A DNA stretch of 64,000 nucleotides from Parabacteroides sp. TM07-1AC (GCF_003480915.1 NZ_QUKD01000009.1:166898-230897), one strand, 5' to 3'. Positions 27,717 to 35,480 are shown, counted from the first letter of the stretch. A program made the numbers and translations. The notes: generated by a model from the sequence alone, not told the origin.

Positions 27717-28295
27717 ATGAAAAGAGTATTATTATTGCTAGCTGTCCTGCTGTTTAGTGCCGGTTCGGGGACAATGATGGCACAACAGGATAAAGCGGCT
27801 GAAAAGGCTGCTAAAAAAGCGGAGAAAGAAGCTAAGAAAGCTGCAGAAGAAGCTGAAAACATGGCGTTGTTTGAACAGGCTGTCCAGGCTCTTAACAGTA
27901 AAGACTTCGTGCTCGAAGCAGATCGTGTGGAATTTAAACGCGGACGCTTTGTATATGTCACTCCCAGTACCAACTTCGTATCGATGGACGGTAACCGTGC
28001 AACGATCCAGTTGGCATTCAACGGAGCATATGCCGGTCCTAACGGTATCGGAGGGATCACTGTAGAAGGAAACGCCTCGAATGTCGAAATGAAGACCGAC
28101 AAGAAAGGGAATGTCACTTTCAGTATGATGGTACAAGGTGTAGCTGTTTCAGCTAACGTAACTTTCCGTATGGCAAAGGGAACCAACAAATGTACGGCTA
28201 CTGTAAGTCCTAACTTCAACAGCAACCGTATCTCATTTACCGGTACCCTGTATCCGACAGAACAATCCAATGTGTTTAAGGGACGTTCCATTTAA
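27717..28295 (+). CDS. DUF4251 domain secreted protein
   Basis: The 192-residue protein starts at ATG 27717 (MKRVLLLLAVLLFSAG signal peptide cut near MAQQ). A short Lys/Ala/Glu-rich helix (AEKAAKKAEKEAKKAAEEAE) precedes the DUF4251 domain. That domain begins near FVLEADRVEFKRGR, has FVSMDGNRATIQL and ends with ISFTGTLYPTEQSNVFKG. The domain is common in Bacteroidales periplasmic proteins, and its function is unknown. The gene stands alone ahead of a good terminator. Confidence 0.88.
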   Translation: MKRVLLLLAVLLFSAGSGTMMAQQDKAAEKAAKKAEKEAKKAAEEAENMALFEQAVQALNSKDFVLEADRVEFKRGRFVYVTPSTNFVSMDGNRATIQLAFNGAYAGPNGIGGITVEGNASNVEMKTDKKGNVTFSMMVQGVAVSANVTFRMAKGTNKCTATVSPNFNSNRISFTGTLYPTEQSNVFKGRSI

Positions 28296-28322
28296 ACATA
28301 TATTGATATACTCTGAATGAAG

Positions 28323-28352
28323 GAGACGTTGCTTTGCGACGTCTCTTTTTTT
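28323..28352 (+). terminator. Terminator of the DUF4251 gene, overlapping the next promoter
   Basis: GAGACGT (28323-28329) pairs with ACGTCTC (28339-28345), and T7 follows. The loop contains TTTG (28333-28336), 17 bases before the -7 element TATCTTTG at 28354-28361 of the GroES-like gene. Terminator and promoter thus share sequence. Confidence 0.75.
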
Positions 28353-28361
28353 ATATCTTTG
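28333..28361 (+). promoter_or_regulatory. Promoter of the GroES-like gene
   Basis: TTTG at 28333-28336 and TATCTTTG at 28354-28361 are 17 bases apart. The predicted start of transcription, near 28368, gives a 23-base leader to the ATG at 28391. Confidence 0.6.
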
Positions 28362-28390
28362 CATTCAACTAACTGATAACACGAACGAGT

Positions 28391-28774
28391 ATGCAATTAT
28401 CAATCGACCAAAAAGACATAGATAAATTTATCATGATAGGCGATAAGGTGCTTGTCAAACCGAAAAATCCGCAGAGTCAGACTAAATCAGGTCTTTACCT
28501 GCCGCCTACGGTACAGCAGGATAAGATACAGAGCGGTTATATCATCAAGGTGGGTCCCGGTTTCCCCCTGCCTTCGCAGAAAGAAGAGCACGAAGTATGG
28601 GAAAAGAAAGAGGATGAAGCCGTCCATTACCTGCCATTGCAGGCACACGAGGGTGACCTGGCTGTTTATTTGCAGAATGCCGCCTATGAGATCAAGTTTA
28701 ACGATGAAAAGTTCCTGATCGTGCCCCATTCTGCCATTCTGATGCTGCTTCGCGACGAAGGATTGTTCGAATAA
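28391..28774 (+). CDS. GroES-like (Cpn10-fold) co-chaperone family protein
   Basis: The 127-residue protein has the Cpn10 layout: GDKVLVKPKNPQSQTKSGLYLP near the start, GYIIKVGPG in the middle and LIVPHSAILML at the end. It is about 30 residues longer than GroES because of an acidic insert, KEEHEVWEKKEDEA. No groEL is nearby. It is therefore probably a second, Bacteroidetes-specific GroES-like protein and not the main GroES. Confidence 0.8.
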   Translation: MQLSIDQKDIDKFIMIGDKVLVKPKNPQSQTKSGLYLPPTVQQDKIQSGYIIKVGPGFPLPSQKEEHEVWEKKEDEAVHYLPLQAHEGDLAVYLQNAAYEIKFNDEKFLIVPHSAILMLLRDEGLFE

Positions 28775-28819
28775 AGCCTTTTTCTTTGGCAAAATACTAA
28801 TAGATATACTTTTTTGATG

Positions 28820-28827
28820 TATTTTTG
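28820..28827 (+). promoter_or_regulatory. -7 promoter element of nfnA
   Basis: TATTTTTG fits TAnnTTTG. It places the transcript start near 28834 and excludes translation from the upstream ATG-like codon at 28825. Confidence 0.5.
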
Positions 28828-28869
28828 CAAGCAAATCAACAAAATAAACTATCAACAGTAGCGATAAGA

Positions 28870-29667
28870 ATGAATAAAATTGTAAGTAAAGAACATTTCT
28901 CTGCCAACGTCGTGAAGCTGGAAGTGGAAGCTCCGCTGATTGCCCGCTCACGCAAGGCCGGTCACTTTGTGATCGTAAAAGTGGGAGAGAAAGGTGAACG
29001 TATCCCTTTAACCATTGCAGGAGCTGATACTCAGAAAGGAACCATTACCCTGGTGATCCAGGCTGTAGGCGGCTCATCCAAGAAGATCTGCGACTTGAAC
29101 GCAGGCGACTATATTACCGATTTGGTAGGTCCGCTGGGACAGGCTACCCATATCGAGAAGGTTGGAACGGTAGTTTGTGCCGGTGGTGGTGTAGGTGTAG
29201 CCCCGCTGCTGCCTATCGTCGAGGCTTTCCATAAGGCGGGTAACCGTGTGATTGTCATACTGGCTGCCCGTACGAAAGACCTGGTGATCCTGGAAGAACA
29301 GATGAAAGCCAACTCCGACGAAGTGATCGTGATGACCGACGACGGTTCCTACGGTACGAAAGGACTGGTGACGAACGGCGTGGAAAGTGTGATCAACCGT
29401 GAGAAGGTAGACCTGTGTGTAACCATCGGTCCGGCTATCATGATGAAATTCGTTTCAGCGCTTACAAAGAAATATGAGATACCTACCGTCGCATCCCTGA
29501 ATACGATCATGGTAGACGGTACGGGCATGTGCGGCGCTTGCCGTATCACGGTGGGCGGAAAGACCAAGTTTGTCTGTGTGGACGGACCGGAGTTCGATGC
29601 TCATCAGGTTGATTTCGACGAGATGCTTATGCGTCTGGGAGCTTATAAAGATATTGAAAAGAAATAA
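28870..29667 (+). CDS. nfnA: NfnA-type ferredoxin-NADP+ oxidoreductase small (FAD/2Fe-2S) subunit
   Basis: The 265-residue protein belongs to the dihydroorotate dehydrogenase electron-transfer subunit family. It has the FAD-binding stretch ERIPLTIAG, the nucleotide-binding loop AGGGVGVAPLLP and the C-terminal cysteine cluster GTGMCGACRITVGG...FVCVDGP, which binds a 2Fe-2S cluster. ATG 28870 (MNKIVSKEHF) agrees with the -7 element upstream. The partner subunit follows 12 bases later. The pair corresponds to NfnAB, which couples NADH, reduced ferredoxin and NADP+ in anaerobes. Without pyrD beside it, a role in pyrimidine synthesis is less likely. Confidence 0.88.
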   Translation: MNKIVSKEHFSANVVKLEVEAPLIARSRKAGHFVIVKVGEKGERIPLTIAGADTQKGTITLVIQAVGGSSKKICDLNAGDYITDLVGPLGQATHIEKVGTVVCAGGGVGVAPLLPIVEAFHKAGNRVIVILAARTKDLVILEEQMKANSDEVIVMTDDGSYGTKGLVTNGVESVINREKVDLCVTIGPAIMMKFVSALTKKYEIPTVASLNTIMVDGTGMCGACRITVGGKTKFVCVDGPEFDAHQVDFDEMLMRLGAYKDIEKK

Positions 29668-29679
29668 CCACTTAAACAA

Positions 29680-31152
29680 ATGACAACAGCAGAACTAATT
29701 GCAGCCCGCCGTTCCGAACCCTGGAGGGAAGAACTGCGCAAGAGCAAAAAAAATAAAGAACGCACGGATATTCCCCGTGTAGAAATGAATGAACTCGATC
29801 CGGAGTACCGTAGCCATACCCGCCTGGAAGAGGTGAACCTGGGTCTGACAAAGGAGCAGGCCATGCAGGAGGCACAACGTTGCCTCGACTGCCCGAATCC
29901 GACCTGTATGGAAGGTTGTCCGGTAAGTATCAATATCCCGACATTTATCAAGAACATCGAACGGGGTGAATTTCTCGAAGCAGCGAAGGTACTGAAAGAA
30001 ACGAGTGCCCTGCCTGCCGTTTGCGGTCGTGTATGTCCGCAGGAGAAACAGTGTGAAAGCAAATGTATTCATCTGAAGATGAAGAAAGCTCCGGTAGCCA
30101 TCGGTTACCTGGAACGCTTTGCTGCCGACTACGAACGGGAGAGCGGTCAGATATCTGTGCCGGAAATCGCAGAAAAGAACGGTATCAAAGTGGCCGTGAT
30201 CGGTTCCGGTCCTGCCGGTCTGTCTTTTGCCGGTGATATGGCGAAACGCGGATATGATGTTACCGTGTTCGAAGCGTTGCATGAGATTGGCGGCGTACTG
30301 AAATACGGTATTCCTGAATTCCGTCTGCCGAACAAGATTGTGGACGTAGAGATCGAAGGACTTCGTAAGATGGGCGTGAAGTTCATCACGAACTGTATCG
30401 TCGGTAAGACGATCAGTTATGAAGACTTGCACGAAGAGGGTTTCAAAGGCTTCTTTGCTGCCAGCGGTGCCGGTCTGCCTAATTTCATGAACATACCGGG
30501 CGAAAACCTGATCGGCATCATGTCGTCCAACGAATACCTGACACGTGTCAATCTGATGGATGCTGCCAACCCCGAAAGCGATACGCCTGTGTTGCAGGGT
30601 AAGAAAGTGGCAGTGATCGGCGGAGGTAACACGGCGATGGATTCTGTACGTACTGCCCGCCGTCTAGGGGCCGAACGTGCCATGATCGTTTACCGCCGTA
30701 GCGAAGAAGAAATGCCTGCCCGTATCGAGGAGGTGAAACATGCCAAAGAAGAGGGCGTGGAATTCCTGACCTTGCACAACCCGATCGAATATATCGGCGA
30801 CGAACGAGGCCGTGTTAAGCAGATGCGCCTGCAGAAGATGGAACTGGGTGAACCGGATGCTTCCGGTCGCCGCCGCCCTGTACCCATAGAAGGCGCCATC
30901 GATACGATCGATGTGGACGAAGTAATCGTCAGCGTCGGTGTTTCTCCCAACCCGCTTATCCCGCGTGCCTTCAGCGGCCTGGAAGTGAGCAAATGGGGCA
31001 CGATCGTAGTCGATCAGGATACCATGCGTTCGGCGCTGCCGGATGTATATGCCGGAGGTGACATTGTTCGCGGTGGCGCGACGGTGATCCTGGCGATGGG
31101 TGACGGCCGTAAAGCTGCTGCTGCCATGGATGCCGCCCTGCAGGGAAAATGA
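29680..31152 (+). CDS. nfnB: NfnB / GltA-type NADPH-binding large subunit
   Basis: The 490-residue flavoprotein is of the glutamate synthase small-chain type. The N-terminal cluster region has RCLDCPNPTCMEGCPVSI and CGRVCPQEKQCESKC, which hold 4Fe-4S clusters. It is followed by the FAD loop VIGSGPAGLSFAGD and the NADPH loop VIGGGNTAMDSVRTARRLGA, ending with YAGGDIVRGGATVILAMGDG. No glutamate synthase large subunit is present, and NfnA is upstream, which supports NfnB over GltD. It ends just before a good terminator. Confidence 0.9.
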   Translation: MTTAELIAARRSEPWREELRKSKKNKERTDIPRVEMNELDPEYRSHTRLEEVNLGLTKEQAMQEAQRCLDCPNPTCMEGCPVSINIPTFIKNIERGEFLEAAKVLKETSALPAVCGRVCPQEKQCESKCIHLKMKKAPVAIGYLERFAADYERESGQISVPEIAEKNGIKVAVIGSGPAGLSFAGDMAKRGYDVTVFEALHEIGGVLKYGIPEFRLPNKIVDVEIEGLRKMGVKFITNCIVGKTISYEDLHEEGFKGFFAASGAGLPNFMNIPGENLIGIMSSNEYLTRVNLMDAANPESDTPVLQGKKVAVIGGGNTAMDSVRTARRLGAERAMIVYRRSEEEMPARIEEVKHAKEEGVEFLTLHNPIEYIGDERGRVKQMRLQKMELGEPDASGRRRPVPIEGAIDTIDVDEVIVSVGVSPNPLIPRAFSGLEVSKWGTIVVDQDTMRSALPDVYAGGDIVRGGATVILAMGDGRKAAAAMDAALQGK

Positions 31153-31174
31153 TCTGAATAACTCTATAAATAGG

Positions 31175-31203
31175 AGCCCGGTCCTGACAGGTCGGGCTTT
31201 TTC
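31175..31203 (+). terminator. Terminator of nfnAB
   Basis: AGCCCG (31175-31180) pairs with CGGGCT (31193-31198). An inner CCT/AGG pairing adds to it, and TTTTTC follows. Confidence 0.85.
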
Positions 31204-31266
31204 TTTGCATAAATGTTATGAAATGTCTATATCTTCCAATTTTTAAGAGCTTCCGGTAAAAAGGTG

Positions 31267-31296
31267 TTGCAAATGAGAAATTTATTTTTAAATTTG
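31267..31296 (+). promoter_or_regulatory. Orphan promoter upstream of a candidate small RNA
   Basis: TTG at 31267-31269, exactly 19 bases, then TAAATTTG at 31289-31296 is a full match to the Bacteroidetes promoter. No open reading frame starts behind it. Confidence 0.65.
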
Positions 31297-31302
31297 CGTT
31301 TA

Positions 31303-31418
31303 ACTGATCATTCAGAAAAAAGACATATAGAGGTAAAGGTAGTATTTATACAATAGTTATAAATATTAGTGTGTCTATGAAGGGAGGACTATGGCAGAAA
31401 TGCTGTGGTCCTTTTTTA
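31303..31418 (+). ncRNA. Candidate small RNA of about 115 nt
   Basis: The stretch lies between a consensus promoter (31267-31296) and a strong terminator and has no reading frame worth reporting. Visible pairings are CTGA/TCAG near the 5' end, an outer AGACATA with TGTGTCT stem, and inside it TATTTATA with TATAAATA. The last hairpin is the terminator: GGACTATGGCA (31386-31396), a GAAA loop, and TGCTGTGGTCC (31401-31411), an 11-bp stem allowing G-U pairs, followed by T6. No known RNA family is recognised. Confidence 0.5.
31386..31417 (+). terminator. Terminator of the candidate small RNA
   Basis: An 11-bp stem closed by a GAAA tetraloop and followed by TTTTTT ends the intergenic transcript. 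It faces the convergent HepT gene, whose stop is at 31424. Confidence 0.8.
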
Positions 31419-31423
31419 TTTAG

Positions 31424-31765
31424 TTATTCTGATTTTAGTAATGCTATTGCTTCTTGTTTTAATTTAGGCAAATGGTTTACAACGATACTCCACAATATAT
31501 CGATAGACAGACTGTCGTATCCATGTATGATGTAATTACGAGCATCGACGATCTTACGTGAGTTAGTGATTGTAATGTCGGAATTTACTTTTAGGATCCG
31601 GTTCATGGCTTCTCCAATAATTTCAACATTTCTTTCCACTGCGCGTCTAAGACGTAGATCCCTGTTAAATTCTTCAAATAACTTCGGTTGGTTTTCAAAG
31701 AAACTTTCTATTTCTTCGATGGCTGTTATGATGTCCTGTAAATGTTTTTTTATATAGTTATCCAT
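31424..31765 (-). CDS. hepT: HepT-like ribonuclease toxin (DUF86)
   Basis: The 113-residue helical protein carries the HepT active-site motif RX4HXY as RNYIIHGY near residue 82. HepT toxins are HEPN ribonucleases that are silenced when the partner MntA modifies the tyrosine of this motif with AMP. The ATG at 31765 overlaps the mntA stop by 8 bases (ATGGATAA), the usual tight coupling of this pair. A start at 31789 would overlap more and is less likely. Confidence 0.88.
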   Translation of the reverse strand: MDNYIKKHLQDIITAIEEIESFFENQPKLFEEFNRDLRLRRAVERNVEIIGEAMNRILKVNSDITITNSRKIVDARNYIIHGYDSLSIDILWSIVVNHLPKLKQEAIALLKSE

Positions 31766-32057
31766 ATAATTGTACTTTAGTTGTGTCAATACTTTCTTTC
31801 AAATATGGGTTTCGTACAGCTTTACCTTCCAATAGATCAACATCTCGTCCTAAAAGGCTTTCCAGTGCGTATTTTAAATCAAAGTAATTATCTGCATAAT
31901 CTTCTAAATTGACACCTTCGAAGTCTACTAACAGATCGATATCACTCTTGTCTGTAAATCGATTAGTAAGTACAGAACCGAAAGCAAACAAATTCTTTAC
32001 CTTATGCTTTTTGCATAAAGCTATAATCTTTGGTAGATAATTGCTGAAGAAGTTCAT
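31758..32057 (-). CDS. mntA: MntA-like nucleotidyltransferase antitoxin
   Basis: The 99-residue protein is a minimal nucleotidyltransferase. The motif GSX10DXD is intact (FGSVLTNRFTDKSDIDLLVDF), and a third acidic residue follows in DVDLLEG. Such proteins transfer AMP to the HepT toxin and so neutralise it. ATG 32057 (MNFFSNYLP) is chosen over one 24 bases upstream because AAGG precedes it closely. It is the first gene of the two-gene module, next to a tRNA cluster. Confidence 0.88.
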   Translation of the reverse strand: MNFFSNYLPKIIALCKKHKVKNLFAFGSVLTNRFTDKSDIDLLVDFEGVNLEDYADNYFDLKYALESLLGRDVDLLEGKAVRNPYLKESIDTTKVQLYG

Positions 32058-32130
32058 ATGCCTTGTATTTAGTTGTAACAAAAGTAGATATTATTCTTTA
32101 AAAGAGCAATAGGAGGGATAGACTATCAAT

Positions 32131-32164
32131 AAAAAGCCCCGATATTGCAAGCAATACCGAGGCC
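32131..32164 (-). terminator. Terminator of the tRNA transcript
   Basis: On the minus strand GCCTCGGTATTGC pairs with GCAATATCGGGGC around a two-base loop, with one mismatch and G-U pairs, and T5 follows. It ends the Gly-Leu-Gly tRNA transcript. Confidence 0.85.
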
Positions 32165-32175
32165 TTTTGGAAGCG

Positions 32176-32248
32176 AGCGAAAGACGGGACTCGAACCCGC
32201 GACCCTAACCTTGGCAAGGTTATGCTCTACCAACTGAGCTACTTTCGC
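32176..32248 (-). tRNA. tRNA-Gly (GCC), copy 1
   Basis: The 73-base cloverleaf on the minus strand starts GCGAAAG and ends CTTTCGC plus discriminator T. It has the D-arm AGCTCAGTTGGTAGAGC, the anticodon loop CTTGCCAAG and the T-arm GGGTTCGAGTCCC. The CCA end is not encoded. It has the same sequence as the copy at 32368-32440. Confidence 0.97.
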
Positions 32249-32263
32249 AATTAAATCAAACTG

Positions 32264-32348
32264 TACTCGAAGCGGGACTTGAACCCGCACAGCCGCAATG
32301 GCCAAAGGATTTTAAGTCCTTCGTGTCTACCGATTCCACCATTCGAGC
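32264..32348 (-). tRNA. tRNA-Leu (TAA)
   Basis: This 85-base class II tRNA with a long variable arm reads GCTCGAA at its 5' end. It has the anticodon loop ACTTAAAAT and the T-arm GGGTTCAAGTCCC. CCA is not encoded. It lies between two tRNA-Gly copies in one transcript. Confidence 0.96.
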
Positions 32349-32367
32349 ATCCCTTCTCTTAGAGATG

Positions 32368-32440
32368 AGCGAAAGACGGGACTCGAACCCGCGACCCTAA
32401 CCTTGGCAAGGTTATGCTCTACCAACTGAGCTACTTTCGC
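32368..32440 (-). tRNA. tRNA-Gly (GCC), copy 2
   Basis: The 73-base tRNA is the same as the copy at 32176-32248 and is first in the minus-strand transcript, with a consensus promoter 21 bases upstream. Confidence 0.97.
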
Positions 32441-32460
32441 ATTGTTTTCGTTTGCGTGTG

Positions 32461-32491
32461 CAAAGGTAGATGATTTTTCTTTATTTGCAAA
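32461..32491 (-). promoter_or_regulatory. Promoter of the tRNA cluster
   Basis: On the minus strand TTTG (complement of 32488-32491), 19 bases and TACCTTTG (complement of 32461-32468) match the Bacteroidetes consensus perfectly. Confidence 0.85.
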
Positions 32492-32507
32492 CAAAATAGG
32501 AACTTTT

Positions 32508-32966
32508 TTAATAATTTCTTATCAATAAAGTCTTATCTGTCTGATCGACACGGTAATGCTGTAAGACCTTAGTTGCTGGACCTTCCATAGGATTGCCCAC
32601 TCCATTCGATATGTCATACTTACTTCCACATTTAGGGCAGACTGCAAAAACCCCATCTTGTACTTCTACTGTTACATTTGAAGATGCTTCATAAGGGCAG
32701 GCTGCATCGAATGCATAATAGACATTTTGAGAACCTCCGTTATTACTGAACCCATTGTATACAAGTATACCACCTAGCCCAAATCTAGCATCGTGTTGGT
32801 TTGTATTTTTCTCTGTGAATATTTTAGACGCTTGAGACGCTTGAAGTCTCCATTCTGTATTTAAATTGACTTCAAAATAAACAGGATAGAGACCTAAGCT
32901 GGGTTCAATGGTTTTACTACAAGAGAGAACCATGAAAGTAAGTAGACAAAAAATAATCCTTTTCAT
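32508..32966 (-). CDS. Rieske-like fold lipoprotein without the usual histidine ligands
   Basis: The 152-residue protein has the lipoprotein signal MKRIIFCLLTFMVLSC. The C-terminal half looks like a Rieske domain: FDAACPYE, then GVFAVCPKCGSKYDISNG and GPATKVLQHYRV. A true Rieske 2Fe-2S centre uses CxH and CxxH. Here the histidines are replaced, leaving one lone Cys and a CxxC pair. It may bind another metal or have lost its cluster. It follows argH with a gap of three bases and is probably cotranscribed. No function is assigned. Confidence 0.7.
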   Translation of the reverse strand: MKRIIFCLLTFMVLSCSKTIEPSLGLYPVYFEVNLNTEWRLQASQASKIFTEKNTNQHDARFGLGGILVYNGFSNNGGSQNVYYAFDAACPYEASSNVTVEVQDGVFAVCPKCGSKYDISNGVGNPMEGPATKVLQHYRVDQTDKTLLIRNY

Positions 32967-32969
32967 ATA

Positions 32970-34307
32970 TTATGCTAACAGTTCCTTTTCTGCTTCGTTT
33001 ACTTTACTAAACGAGAAACCGTCGATAATATTTTGCATCAGAGCAGAAATACTGTCATTGCACAGATTACCGATACTGCCTTCGTGTGTATGACTGACCG
33101 CCTTATTCGGAGTGAATTTACTCGCTTCGATGTTCAGACCGACTTGTTTATAAGCGTCGCGGAAAGGAACACCCTCCAGCACGAGACGGTTGACCTCCTC
33201 TACGCTGAACAACAGGGCATATTTGTCATCATCCAAAATATGCTCGTTCACCTTCACTTCGCGCATCATATGCGTCACCATGCGGATGCAATCCTTCAGC
33301 TCGTCGAAAGCAGGCAGGAACACCTCCTTGATGATCTGCAGGTCACGGAAATAACCTGACGGCAGGTTGTTGCATATCAGCGTGATCTGTTGCGGCAATC
33401 CCTGTATCTTGTTACATTTCGCACGTGTCAGCTCGAATACGTCCGGATTCTTCTTGTGCGGCATAATGCTAGAACCCGTCGTGAACTGGTCGGGCAGCTT
33501 GATAAACCCGAAGTTCTGGCTGTTGAACATGCAAGCGTCGAACGCCAGCTTCGAAAGTGTTGCGGCAATACCTGCCATAGCGAAAGCCACCGTGCGTTCC
33601 ATCTTGCCGCGTCCCATCTGTGCATAGACCACATTGTAATCCAATGCATCGAATCCCAGCAAGTTCGTCGTCATCTGGCGGTTCAGTGGGAAAGAAGAGC
33701 CATATCCGGCAGCCGAACCCAGCGGGTTACGGTTACAAACCTTATAGGCAGCCTGCATCATCTGCAAATCGTCCACTAGACTCTCGGCATACGCCCCGAA
33801 CCACAGGCCGAATGAAGAAGGCATCGCTATCTGCAGATGCGTATATCCCGGCATCAGTATATGCTTATAACGGTTACTCTGGCTGATCAACACTTCGAAC
33901 AGCCCGTTGGTCAGTTCTACCAATTCCTGTATCTGTGCACGTGTGAACAGTTTCAAGTCCAGCAACACCTGGTCGTTGCGTGAGCGTCCGCTATGAATCT
34001 TCTTGCCGATATCGCCCAGACGACGTGTCAGCATCAGCTCCACCTGCGAATGGACATCTTCCACGCCCTCTTCGATCACGAACTCGCCGCGGTCTGCCAC
34101 GGCATAGATGTTTTTAAGCTCGGCAAGCAGAACCGTCAGTTCATCTTTTTCGAGCAGCCCGATGCTTTCCAGCATCGTTATATGAGCCATTGAGCCAAGA
34201 ACGTCGTATTTAGCGAGGTAAAGGTCCATTTCGCGGTCCCTGCCTACGGTAAATGTTTCGACTTCCTTGTCTACCTGTACATTTTTTTCCCAAAGTTTCT
34301 GAGCCAT
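32970..34307 (-). CDS. argH: Argininosuccinate lyase
   Basis: The 445-residue enzyme of the fumarase/aspartase superfamily shows the signature GSSIMPHKKNPD and the second conserved block HSGRSRNDQVLLDLKL. It splits argininosuccinate into arginine and fumarate, the last step of arginine synthesis. Bacteroidetes forms are slightly shorter than the 457-460 residues of E. coli, as here. It lies 11 bases after the SRPBCC gene in an operon that begins with pyrE. Confidence 0.96.
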   Translation of the reverse strand: MAQKLWEKNVQVDKEVETFTVGRDREMDLYLAKYDVLGSMAHITMLESIGLLEKDELTVLLAELKNIYAVADRGEFVIEEGVEDVHSQVELMLTRRLGDIGKKIHSGRSRNDQVLLDLKLFTRAQIQELVELTNGLFEVLISQSNRYKHILMPGYTHLQIAMPSSFGLWFGAYAESLVDDLQMMQAAYKVCNRNPLGSAAGYGSSFPLNRQMTTNLLGFDALDYNVVYAQMGRGKMERTVAFAMAGIAATLSKLAFDACMFNSQNFGFIKLPDQFTTGSSIMPHKKNPDVFELTRAKCNKIQGLPQQITLICNNLPSGYFRDLQIIKEVFLPAFDELKDCIRMVTHMMREVKVNEHILDDDKYALLFSVEEVNRLVLEGVPFRDAYKQVGLNIEASKFTPNKAVSHTHEGSIGNLCNDSISALMQNIIDGFSFSKVNEAEKELLA

Positions 34308-34318
34308 AATGCGGAGAA

Positions 34319-34729
34319 TTAATAGGGCAGGGAGGCAATCACAGTTGAAATCTTATCGAGAGCGTCCTGCAACGGTTTTGATACCATCGGTTTGATAAAC
34401 GGATTCAGATCGGCGCGGATCGTCATTTTCAATCGCGTGTCAGCTTCTTCCACCTGTTTCAGCTGAATCCACAAGAAGAGTGGCACGGGCGAATTGGTTG
34501 TCGTAAATTTGATTGTCTTGTTCGGTTCGCGTTCTACGATCTCGAAGCGTATTTTACCTACGGGATCGACAGCGAAACTGCAAGAGTCGCTGTCGAACTC
34601 GAAGTCTTTGATTTTATCTTGTGGAATGCGGTCCTTAATCCGTTCCAGGTTGGAAAGGTCGGACAGCATTGCATAGACACGGTCCTCGTTATAGGGGATC
34701 GTTTTGATATCACTTACAAATTCTGTCAT
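34319..34729 (-). CDS. SRPBCC (START-like) domain protein
   Basis: The 136-residue protein starts at ATG 34729 (MTEFVSDIKTI). It has the polyketide cyclase/START-like profile: VYAMLSDLSNLERIKDRIP near the N-terminus, a string of beta strands and a long C-terminal helix, KPLQDALDKISTVIASLPY. It is found in Bacteroidales between pyrE and argH, and its ligand is unknown. The upstream gene pyrE ends 16 bases away. Confidence 0.85.
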   Translation of the reverse strand: MTEFVSDIKTIPYNEDRVYAMLSDLSNLERIKDRIPQDKIKDFEFDSDSCSFAVDPVGKIRFEIVEREPNKTIKFTTTNSPVPLFLWIQLKQVEEADTRLKMTIRADLNPFIKPMVSKPLQDALDKISTVIASLPY

Positions 34730-34745
34730 TCCGGATCCTGTAAAA

Positions 34746-35384
34746 TTAAACACCCGGATTCCAGCTGGAAGGGTCTTTACGCCATTCCTGAAGGATTGAG
34801 ATTTCAGATTCGTCGATATAATCTGTACGTACTGCTTCTTCCAGGACAGCGTCATAGTTGCTCAGTGTCGTCAGCTGAACTTTAGCTTCCTTGAATGCTT
34901 CTACGGCAACAGGGAATCCATAAGTAAAGATCGCTACCATACCTACTACATCGCAACCGAAATTACGTACAGCCTGTACTGCTTTCAAGCTACTACCTCC
35001 GGTAGACACCAGGTCTTCGATAATAACCACTTTTGAACCCGGTTTCAATTCACCTTCGATAAGATTTTCCAATCCATGATCCTTTGGCGTTGCACGGATA
35101 TAAACAAAAGGTAGTCCCAGTAAGTCGGCTACCAATGCGCCCTGAGCGATTGCTCCTGTAGCTACACCTGCGATAGCATCTGCATTTTCATACTTTTCGC
35201 TAATTACGCGAGCCAGTTCCAATTTGATGAAACTGCGAACAGCCGGATAAGAAAGCGTTTTTCTGTTATCGTTATAAATCGGTGATCTCCAGCCAGAAGC
35301 CCATGTAAACGGATTTGCCGGTTGTAATTTAACGGCTTTAATCTTTAATAATTTCTCTGCAACTAATCTTTCCAGTGTTTTCAT
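34746..35384 (-). CDS. pyrE: Orotate phosphoribosyltransferase
   Basis: The 212-residue enzyme has WRSPIYNDNRKTLSYP near the N-terminus, AIAGVATGAIAQGA in the middle and the PRPP-binding loop VVIIEDLVSTGGSSLKAV. It joins orotate to PRPP to form OMP in pyrimidine synthesis. It is the first gene of a minus-strand operon with the SRPBCC gene, argH and the Rieske-like lipoprotein gene. A -7 element lies 32 bases upstream. Confidence 0.97.
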   Translation of the reverse strand: MKTLERLVAEKLLKIKAVKLQPANPFTWASGWRSPIYNDNRKTLSYPAVRSFIKLELARVISEKYENADAIAGVATGAIAQGALVADLLGLPFVYIRATPKDHGLENLIEGELKPGSKVVIIEDLVSTGGSSLKAVQAVRNFGCDVVGMVAIFTYGFPVAVEAFKEAKVQLTTLSNYDAVLEEAVRTDYIDESEISILQEWRKDPSSWNPGV

Positions 35385-35415
35385 ACAATCCTACATATAT
35401 ATTTATATCAGTTTG

Positions 35416-35423
35416 CAAAAGTA
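35416..35423 (-). promoter_or_regulatory. -7 promoter element of pyrE operon
   Basis: CAAAAGTA on the plus strand is TACTTTTG on the minus strand, a match to TAnnTTTG. The -33 element is weak. Confidence 0.5.
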
Positions 35424-35480
35424 GGCAATCAGAATGATATAACCTTGTAGAAGCCGAAAAAAATGAGACTTTTACAACAA

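Noticed and set aside
29680..31152. Glutamate synthase small subunit (gltD)
   Set aside because: The sequence family is the same, but no large subunit gene is present and the NfnA-type subunit lies directly upstream, so NfnB fits better.
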